Origin: Candidatus Tenebribacter mawsonii
GTDB lineage: Bacteria; Cloacimonadota; Cloacimonadia; Cloacimonadales; TCS61
Assembly (NCBI GenBank): GCA_030765665.1
Contig: JAVCCD010000332.1
Span: forward strand, 1 to 10,978
DNA length: 10,978 bases
Reading direction: 5' to 3'
A model generated the notes under the pieces. That model was not told where the DNA came from. It saw only the letters and a program-made list of their open reading frames with translations, and did not search any database. Made by a program: the position numbers and the translations under genes. Below, in pieces: positions 6,033 to 10,978 of the stretch. Numbering within the stretch: the stretch's first letter is position 1; each line of letters begins with the position of its first letter.

Positions 6033-7388
6033 ATGGAATATTCTCACGATACAATTTCTGCAATTTCAACTCCCTTGGGAATTGGAGGTATCTCGGTTTT
6101 AAGAGTAAGCGGAGATGAATCTATAAATATCGTTTCCAATATTTTCAAAAGCAAAACAAGCCTTAAAGATCAACAATCACATACAGCAATTTTTGGTCGT
6201 ATATTAGATGCTGGAAAACTTGTGGATGAAGTTATTGTAACGATATTTAAATCTCCTCACAGTTATACAAGTGAAGATGTTGTAGAAATTTCGTGCCATG
6301 GCAGCACCTTTATTACAAATCAGATACTTTCAATATTGTTAAGGAACTCAAGATTAGCTGAACCTGGTGAATTTACACAACGTGCATTCCTAAACGACAA
6401 AATTGGTCTCACCCAAGCAGAAGCTGTTGGAGATCTTCTAACGGCAAAAACAAAAATTTTCCACTTAGCTGCACTTGAACAATATGAGGGTAGTTTACGT
6501 AACCGAATAGAAAAACTTCTATCCCAATTAACAAAATTTCGAACTGAAATTGAACTTGAAATTGATTTTTTAGAAAATGATCTTGATGAATTGGATAATG
6601 AAAAATTAATAAAGGGACTTACTAAACTTCAGAAAGAATTGATTCAACTTGCTAAAACTGGTGAAGAAGGCTTAATCATCAAAGATGGATTAAAGGTAAG
6701 TTTGGTGGGAGCTCCCAATGTTGGAAAATCCAGCATTTTTAACTCATTTCTTGAAACTGAACGTGCCATTGTAACTCCAATTCCGGGAACTACACGTGAT
6801 TATCTGGAAGAAGTTATCTCTCTTAATGGATATCTTGTTCGGGTTTTTGATACTGCAGGATTAAGGGAAACAACTGACCAGATTGAAAAGATTGGAATTA
6901 AACGTTCTTATGAGATCATTGAGGATTCGCATAAAGTCCTGTTTGTAGTTGATGGTGATGAGAACAAAAAAGAATATGACATTCTTACAAAACTGGTAGA
7001 TGCTGATAAAATAATAAAAATTCTCAATAAATCTGACAAATTTGATGAATCTGAACTTAGTAAATTTGCCAAGAAAGGATATATTATTTGTTCAACTATA
7101 GAGAATTCAGGTCTTTCTGAACTAAAGAATTCCCTGTTGCATAATATAGAAATATCTGAAGAAGAACTACATTCGGGAATCCTTACAAATACACGGCAAA
7201 TAGCAGCTGTTACCAAGGCTGCACAATCGGTGAGTAAGGCTTTGGAATCCATAGAAAATGGTATGGGATATGAATTCACGGCTTTTGATCTGAAAGAAGC
7301 CAGTACAGCGTTAGAAGAGATCATCGGCAAAGTTACATCTGATGAAATCCTAAATAATATTTTTACAAATTTCTGTATTGGAAAATAA
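6033..7388 (+). CDS. mnmE: tRNA modification GTPase MnmE (TrmE)
   Basis: With MnmG, it installs the (carboxymethyl)aminomethyl group at C5 of wobble uridine in certain tRNAs; cytoplasmic dimer. The 451-aa protein has the usual order. An N-terminal tetrahydrofolate-binding domain begins DTISAISTPLG (6-16) and includes EFTQRAFLN (113-121). A helical domain follows, interrupted by the G domain with G1 GAPNVGKSS (226-234), G2 TPIPGTTRD (248-256), G3 DTAG (273-276) and G4 NKSD (332-335). The C-terminus ends in the diagnostic C-x-G-K motif (C448-IGK). One small oddity is glycine at 125 in KIGLTQAEA, where aspartate is common. No ribosome site is seen ahead of the ATG. With only six bases after the dxs stop, translational coupling is likely. 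mnmG is not in the window. Confidence 0.97.
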   Translation: MEYSHDTISAISTPLGIGGISVLRVSGDESINIVSNIFKSKTSLKDQQSHTAIFGRILDAGKLVDEVIVTIFKSPHSYTSEDVVEISCHGSTFITNQILSILLRNSRLAEPGEFTQRAFLNDKIGLTQAEAVGDLLTAKTKIFHLAALEQYEGSLRNRIEKLLSQLTKFRTEIELEIDFLENDLDELDNEKLIKGLTKLQKELIQLAKTGEEGLIIKDGLKVSLVGAPNVGKSSIFNSFLETERAIVTPIPGTTRDYLEEVISLNGYLVRVFDTAGLRETTDQIEKIGIKRSYEIIEDSHKVLFVVDGDENKKEYDILTKLVDADKIIKILNKSDKFDESELSKFAKKGYIICSTIENSGLSELKNSLLHNIEISEEELHSGILTNTRQIAAVTKAAQSVSKALESIENGMGYEFTAFDLKEASTALEEIIGKVTSDEILNNIFTNFCIGK

Positions 7389-7468
7389 ATTTTAGAGATA
7401 AAACATTTAAATAATCCGCAGGATAATTTCAGATCATCTGTCTTCAAGTTTGTGATAAGGAGGCAAAG

Positions 7469-7840
7469 ATGAATAAAAAAAACGTAATTCTGCTGATAAT
7501 GTTAGCTTCAATAATAATGCTGTTTGCTCAAAACAACAACCATCAGAACAGACCGGATGCAAAGCAAATAATGGAAACCTTAACCAGCAGATTAAAACTT
7601 ACAAGCACTCAGCAGGAGAGCATTAGTCCACTTGTTCAAAAGCAATTTGAATTAATGAAACCTCGTGGAGGGCAGAAAAAATCTCAAGGTAAAGATAATC
7701 GGGAAGAGTTTAAGAAAAGTATGGATGAAATAAACGAACAGATTTCTGAGCTGCTAAATAAAGATCAGCAAAAAGAATACAAAATAATGTTAGAAGAAAT
7801 TCATAATAAACGCGAACATGGTCAAAAAAATCGTAATTGA
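7469..7840 (+). CDS. Spy/CpxP-like periplasmic LTxxQ protein
   Basis: A small exported protein of 123 aa. Residues 1-20 form a signal peptide (NKK, a hydrophobic stretch, then LFA before Q21). The mature part is helical, charged and glutamine-rich, with LTSTQ at 44-48 and a related LNKDQ at 96-100. This pair of LTxxQ-type motifs is the hallmark of the Spy/CpxP/ZraP fold of periplasmic chaperones and metal sensors. The ribosome site AAGGAGG (7457-7463) is very strong, suggesting high expression. It lies 80 bp after mnmE and so probably has its own promoter, though none could be identified. The lipoprotein gene downstream is the natural partner. Family assignment rests on two short motifs plus export and is moderate; function could be chaperone-like or metal-related. 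Confidence 0.65.
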   Translation: MNKKNVILLIMLASIIMLFAQNNNHQNRPDAKQIMETLTSRLKLTSTQQESISPLVQKQFELMKPRGGQKKSQGKDNREEFKKSMDEINEQISELLNKDQQKEYKIMLEEIHNKREHGQKNRN

Positions 7841-7849
7841 CTGTTCTCA

Positions 7850-7877
7850 GGGGAGCTGCAAAGCTCCCCACCTCCCC
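7850..7877 (+). terminator. GC-rich stem-loop (GCAA tetraloop) between two envelope genes
   Basis: GGGGAGCT (7850-7857) pairs perfectly with AGCTCCCC (7862-7869) across a GCAA loop, a stable GNRA tetraloop. A second CTCCCC (7872-7877) could pair with GGGGAG (7850-7855) instead. No T-run follows (CTTTAAAT only), so it is a poor Rho-independent terminator. It may act as an attenuator, RNA-processing site or 3' stabiliser that sets different levels for the two flanking genes, or it may be a dispersed repeat. Confidence 0.45.
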
Positions 7878-7897
7878 TTTAAATAAGAAGAAAATTT

Positions 7898-7905
7898 AGA
7901 AGGAG
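7898..7905 (+). promoter_or_regulatory. Ribosome binding site for the TTG-initiated lipoprotein gene
   Basis: AGAAGGAG stands seven bases before TTG 7913-7915. No ATG lies in frame between this site and the start of the signal peptide, so TTG is the supported start codon. Confidence 0.65.
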
Positions 7906-7912
7906 AAAAATT

Positions 7913-8746
7913 TTGAAAAAAATATTAGCAGTGATAATGTTCGCATATGTTTTTCTTAGCTGCGGATGTAATTCATTTAAAGTTGAAAGTATATTTAAAA
8001 CACATGACATTGTAATAGATGGTAATGATGAAGATTGGAGCGATGCCAAATATTATATCAAGAAACATGACATTGTTTTTGGTGTTATGAACGACAATGA
8101 TTTTCTTTATCTCTATTTCTATCCAACAACTAGTGAATTGACCAGACAAGTTCTGTCTCAGGGGTTAACTTTGTGGATAAATAATGATGCAAAAAGAAAA
8201 AAGAATTATGGAATTCGTTTCCCATTAGGTATGCAGAATTTAATGAATCAGCAAATGCCGGAAGAAAATGGAAATCAATCGAGAAAAAGTGACCGGAAGA
8301 GTGGGAAAGTGGATCCTAAAATGATGGATCGTACAGTAAAATCCATAACCAAAGAATTAGAAATTATTAGTCAGGGAAATGAGCAGAAAGAAGTTATCAA
8401 ATTTGCAAATCTGAACGGAGTTAAAATAGGTATTGCCTTCGAAAAAGAGCTTTTTGCTTACGAATTAAAAATTCCTCTGGCAGATAATCCTGATTTCACA
8501 GCTTCAATTGGAGCCGATCCAACCTCTAAAATTGCACTTGGTTTTGAAGTTCCTGAACCTGATAAAGAGGCAATGAAAGATCAAATGAAAGAAATGGATG
8601 GAATGGATGATAGACCATCTGGTGGTCGGTCTGGTGGCGGCAAGGGAATGGGTAAAGGTGGAATGAAAGGTGATGCATCTAATAAAAAACAGCAATCGGA
8701 ACAGGGACTGAATATCTGGACAACTATCCAATTAGTTGGAAATTAG
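7913..8746 (+). CDS. Putative lipoprotein with CBM9/DOMON-like domain and Met-Gly-Lys-rich tail
   Basis: A 277-aa predicted lipoprotein: MKK, a hydrophobic stretch, then FLSCGC (14-19), with C17 the likely lipidated residue (C19 also possible). The mature region opens with IDGNDEDW (35-42), the pattern that begins CBM9/DOMON-like beta-sandwich domains, and strand-like segments follow (53-70, 84-105, 171-212). A methionine- and charge-rich insertion occupies about 106-145. Residues 214-262 are low complexity, with repeated M, G, K and D (for example GGGKGMGKGGMKG, 241-253), and the chain ends in a short strand, IWTTIQLVG. Start TTG is backed by AGAAGGAG. The domain call is from the short motif only and is tentative. 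Methionine richness would suit soft-metal binding, but no ligand is shown. It follows the LTxxQ protein and precedes tonB. Confidence 0.65.
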   Translation: MKKILAVIMFAYVFLSCGCNSFKVESIFKTHDIVIDGNDEDWSDAKYYIKKHDIVFGVMNDNDFLYLYFYPTTSELTRQVLSQGLTLWINNDAKRKKNYGIRFPLGMQNLMNQQMPEENGNQSRKSDRKSGKVDPKMMDRTVKSITKELEIISQGNEQKEVIKFANLNGVKIGIAFEKELFAYELKIPLADNPDFTASIGADPTSKIALGFEVPEPDKEAMKDQMKEMDGMDDRPSGGRSGGGKGMGKGGMKGDASNKKQQSEQGLNIWTTIQLVGN

Positions 8747-8802
8747 ATTCAGCATTTTATTGACGTTTAAATATCTAAAATCGCAAAGTAGCTGGAGAAT
8801 AT

Positions 8803-8838
8803 ATGGGAAAATTGCTGAAGAAAAATGAAGAAAAATAA
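8803..8838 (+). CDS. Candidate 11-residue leader ORF overlapping the tonB start
   Basis: ATG at 8803 opens a frame of 11 codons (MGKLLKKNEEK) ending in TAA at 8836-8838. It has a well-placed GGAG (8794-8797) five bases upstream. The tonB-like gene starts at 8825 in the next frame, inside this ORF, and has only a poor GAAG ahead of it at four bases, so ribosomes ending on the leader could reinitiate on tonB. In-frame TGA at 8816-8818 blocks any earlier tonB start. Very short ORFs arise easily by chance; the support is the ribosome site and the overlap. Confidence 0.35.
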   Translation: MGKLLKKNEEK

Positions 8839-9652
8839 ACTTTCAATCTATATTGTTTTATCGATTATTGTACATATTTTGCTATTGCTTTTATTGCAAA
8901 TGGATAAAAGTGTATTTTTCAATCCCCAGCAACCAGATGCTTTGCCCAAAGAAGACCGGCTGACTTTTAAGCTGATTGAAACTCCTGATGTTGAAGATCA
9001 GCTTCCTGATGCAGAAAGCGATTTGGTTTCTGACAAAAACACCAAAGCTTCTGACTTGAATGAAAGTGATCTACCTGATAATGAACTTCCTTTCCAAACT
9101 GGTGATATAACTCAAAAATCATTCCAAGAGAATGAAACAAACCAAACTCAAGAAACTCAATTACAATCACAGAATGAAGAAAAAATATCAGATATCCTAG
9201 CTGAATTGCATGAGAAGAAACCAACCTTTATGGAAGATTATCAATCCAGACAAAAACTAAGAAGTTTCAAAGAAAATACTCCTGAATATAACCAGGAAGT
9301 AAGCACAACGCGAGATAAAGGTGGTATGAAATTTAATACCTATGCTTGGGATTTTGCACCTTATTTGCTTCATTTAAAGCGAAAAGTACAGAGCCATATT
9401 AATCCACCGTATGCTTTCACCCGTTTAGGCGCAATAGATGGTAATACACTAATTCGCTTTAAGATAATGCAAGATGGATCATTGAGAGATTTGGAAGTAG
9501 TTGGTAGTGATGCACATTATGCGTTGGATGATACTAGCACTCGTGCAATAAAATATTCTGCTCCATTTATCCCGCTTCCAGCAAATTTTCCGGAGCCTTA
9601 TCTAGAAGTAACAGCTCTTTTTTCATATCTTATTGGAAATAAAAAGAAATGA
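8825..9652 (+). CDS. TonB-family energy transducer
   Basis: A 275-aa protein with TonB architecture. A short basic N-terminus precedes a single membrane helix (about 6-25) containing S13-x3-H17, the same spacing as the functional Ser/His pair of E. coli TonB. A long periplasmic linker (about 38-165) follows. The C-terminal domain (about 180-272) matches TonB_C: HLKRKVQSHINPP (183-195), then FKIMQDGSLRDLEVVGSDA (212-230), AIKYSAPFIPLP (241-252) and a final strand. It would couple the ExbB/ExbD proton channel to outer-membrane receptors. The linker is acidic and Gln/Asn-rich rather than proline-rich. The ribosome site is weak; the overlapping leader frame may assist. exbB- and exbD-like genes follow after 221 bp. 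TolA-like or other TonB-domain roles are possible because no receptor gene is nearby. Confidence 0.85.
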   Translation: MKKNKLSIYIVLSIIVHILLLLLLQMDKSVFFNPQQPDALPKEDRLTFKLIETPDVEDQLPDAESDLVSDKNTKASDLNESDLPDNELPFQTGDITQKSFQENETNQTQETQLQSQNEEKISDILAELHEKKPTFMEDYQSRQKLRSFKENTPEYNQEVSTTRDKGGMKFNTYAWDFAPYLLHLKRKVQSHINPPYAFTRLGAIDGNTLIRFKIMQDGSLRDLEVVGSDAHYALDDTSTRAIKYSAPFIPLPANFPEPYLEVTALFSYLIGNKKK

Positions 9653-9873
9653 AAATTAAATTTGTTACTAGTCTTCATTTATGGTATCTTGCAGAGCAAT
9701 CTTTACAGCACCTTGAAATCGTTTCTTTCTATGAATCTTGCAGTTAATAATTTCAAGGTAAAAAGTACTAAAATTAGAAATTAATAAAATAGAAATGGAA
9801 GAAACCTTAAAAGGTCGAAATTCGCAGAACTCAATGAAAGAAGCCCTTACAAGGTTAAGTAAAAAGGAGAATT
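9653..9873. promoter_or_regulatory. 221-bp gap before exbB with three related palindromes
   Basis: ACCTTGAAAT (9710-9719) is the exact inverse of ATTTCAAGGT (9750-9759), with a 30-nt loop. ACCTTAAAAGGT (9804-9815) and CCCTTACAAGGT (9844-9855) are short palindrome-like sites that match each other at 10 of 12 positions and lie 40 bp apart. ATCTTGCAG also recurs directly at 9686-9694 and 9735-9743. TAAAAT sequences (9770-9775, 9785-9790) could be -10 elements, but no matching -35 was found. The set suggests an operator region controlling exbB-exbD separately from tonB. AAGGAG (9864-9869) is the exbB ribosome site. Confidence 0.4.
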
Positions 9874-10500
9874 ATGTTTATAGAAATTTTTGAATTCCTG
9901 CAAAAGGGTGGCTATTTGATGATACCAATAGCAATTTGCAGCGTGTTATCGTTAGCCGTAATAATAGAAAAAATAATCAGTTTAAGAACCAAAAAAATTA
10001 TTGTCCCTGAAGTTAAAAGTGTTATCAACAGTCTTACTTCCGAAGATGATATCAAACTAGCTCTTTCGGTTTGTGATCAACATAGAGGTGTTCTTTCCAA
10101 TCTTATGAGAACGGTATTACAACATCAGGGGACATCCTATCTCGCAGTGCGGGATGAACTTTCTGATAATGGACGACAAGAAGTTAGAGTTTTAGAAAAA
10201 GGTCTGCTTATCTTAGAAACAGTTGCTGCTGTAACACCAATTCTAGGTCTATTGGGAACAGTTGTTGGGATGATAAAAGTTTTTAATGTAATCTCGGTGC
10301 AGGGTGTGGGAGAAGCAGCTGCTCTTTCAGGTGGGATTTCAGAAGCTCTCATTTCCACAGCTGCAGGTTTAACTGTGGGAATTCCTGCCCTCATTTTTTA
10401 TAATTATTTTTCCAAGAAGACAGAAGATTTGATATTGGATATTGAAAATATCTCTAATAATCTGCTCAAGAAAATAATTGCTTTTCGGAGTGCAAAATAA
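9874..10500 (+). CDS. exbB: MotA/TolQ/ExbB family proton channel protein
   Basis: Inner-membrane channel subunit that, with ExbD, converts the proton gradient into motion of TonB. At 208 aa it has the three-helix plan: TM1 about 15-33, a cytoplasmic domain of about 75 residues, TM2 about 112-135 and TM3 about 157-178. TM2 contains TPILGLLGTVVGMI (121-134) with the conserved threonine T129. TM3 contains GGISEALISTAAGL (153-166), where E157 and T162 have the same spacing as the functional Glu/Thr pair of E. coli ExbB. The start is ATG with AAGGAG four bases upstream. The TAA stop abuts the exbD ATG directly, a sign of coupled translation. TolQ is the main alternative name; the adjacent TonB-domain gene favours ExbB, but the two cannot be separated firmly. 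Confidence 0.85.
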   Translation: MFIEIFEFLQKGGYLMIPIAICSVLSLAVIIEKIISLRTKKIIVPEVKSVINSLTSEDDIKLALSVCDQHRGVLSNLMRTVLQHQGTSYLAVRDELSDNGRQEVRVLEKGLLILETVAAVTPILGLLGTVVGMIKVFNVISVQGVGEAAALSGGISEALISTAAGLTVGIPALIFYNYFSKKTEDLILDIENISNNLLKKIIAFRSAK

Positions 10501-10902
10501 ATGCGGCTTCTTACCAAGAAAACACGAACAGTTGTAATAAGCATCACTTCACTCATTGACGTGGTACTGTTGCTGCTCATCTTCTTCATGCTCACAACTA
10601 GCTTTGTGGAACAACCCGGCATGAAGTTGGACCTACCTGAAACAGAAAGCACAACTACGGAAAATACTGATGAACTTACAGTAACAATTTCTTCCGAAGG
10701 AGAAATCTATCTTGATAAAGAGTTGCTCAAGCTGGAAAACCTGAAAGAAGCATTACTAAAACATAAAGAAAAAAACGACACTTCCAGCTTGGTGATCAAA
10801 GCGGATAAAACAACTCCTCACGGAACTGTGGTTCAAGTGATGGATATTGCCAAGCAAAGTGGATTTGAGAAATTGATCATTGCTTCGGAGAAAGTTAAAT
10901 AG
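10501..10902 (+). CDS. exbD: ExbD/TolR family biopolymer transport protein
   Basis: Partner of ExbB: one membrane helix and a periplasmic domain. The 133-aa protein has a short basic N-terminus, then SLIDVVLLLLIFFMLTTSF (17-35), in which D20 is the conserved membrane aspartate needed for proton translocation in this family. The periplasmic part starts after EQPGMKLDLPE (37-47) and carries the expected pattern of EGEIYLDKE (66-74), LVIKADKTTPHGTVVQVMD (97-115) and a final LIIAS strand. It begins immediately after the exbB stop with no gap, and GGAG (10487-10490) lies ten bases upstream inside exbB. TolR is the alternative name. No terminator hairpin is visible in the 76 bases that follow. Confidence 0.88.
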   Translation: MRLLTKKTRTVVISITSLIDVVLLLLIFFMLTTSFVEQPGMKLDLPETESTTTENTDELTVTISSEGEIYLDKELLKLENLKEALLKHKEKNDTSSLVIKADKTTPHGTVVQVMDIAKQSGFEKLIIASEKVK

Positions 10903-10978
10903 GCTAATTTTCAATTCAAGCTAAAATAGTTATTCATATTATTTCCTTGCAATTTACATAAACTAAAATCAAATGGAT

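Noticed and set aside
6908..7447. Open frame of 179 codons on the minus strand opposite the 3' part of mnmE
   Set aside because: It lies almost wholly antisense to the conserved mnmE G domain and C-terminus, its translation is rich in Ser/Ile/Phe without any recognisable motif, and no ribosome site supports it.
8760..8781. TTGACG (8760-8765) with an AT-rich stretch as a tonB promoter
   Set aside because: The only TA-rich -10 candidates are within 10 bp of it, too short a spacer.
9653..9873. Inverted repeat 9710-9759 as a tonB terminator
   Set aside because: The loop is 30 nt, the stem is AT-rich, and the following bases are A-rich rather than a T-run.
10903..10978. A gene starting at ATG 10973
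   Set aside because: Only two codons are inside the window and no ribosome site precedes it, so nothing can be claimed.

Overview
The window looks like chromosomal DNA of an AT-rich, Gram-negative bacterium. Evidence for a Gram-negative envelope is a TonB/ExbB/ExbD-type energy-coupling set, a lipoprotein signal and a Spy/CpxP-like periplasmic protein. The DXP isoprenoid pathway gene dxs is present. Base composition, strong AGGAGG-type ribosome sites with some TTG starts, and the mixture of families resemble FCB-group lineages such as Candidatus Cloacimonadota. That placement is inferred from general appearance only, and no marker in the window fixes the phylum.

Region by region: (a) 1-266 has no gene but holds a perfect 15-bp inverted repeat and a decayed MITE-like palindrome (138-251). 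(b) 267-2504, minus strand: a two-gene unit with a zinc-ribbon, five-helix membrane protein first and then a 467-aa protein made of two fused deoxynucleoside kinase domains. (c) 2505-2640 is a divergent intergenic region. (d) 2641-7388, plus strand: queD, a GxxExxY (PD-(D/E)XK-like) gene, engB, dxs and mnmE. All but the GxxExxY gene are conserved housekeeping genes (queuosine precursor synthesis, ribosome assembly GTPase, DXP synthase, tRNA wobble-uridine modification GTPase). The GxxExxY gene sits between queD and engB inside a pair of 27-bp inverted repeats built from ACAGAG/CTCTGT units, so the 482-bp block looks like a discrete inserted cassette. (e) 7469-8746: a small LTxxQ periplasmic protein and a Met/Gly/Lys-rich CBM9-like lipoprotein, separated by a GC-rich stem-loop. 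(f) 8825-10902: tonB-like, exbB-like and exbD-like genes. A short leader reading frame overlaps the tonB start, and a palindrome-rich 221-bp gap lies between tonB and exbB.

How the genes work together: the last block encodes an inner-membrane proton-channel complex (ExbB/ExbD) plus a TonB-type transducer for outer-membrane transport. No TonB-dependent receptor is visible, so the substrate is unknown. The two envelope proteins just upstream may be served by it or may simply be neighbours. The housekeeping genes in the middle act in separate pathways and probably share transcripts.

The most unusual items are the GxxExxY cassette with its terminal inverted repeats, the covalently fused kinase pair, the leader ORF at tonB, and a dnaX-like slippery heptamer at the domain I/II junction of dxs.
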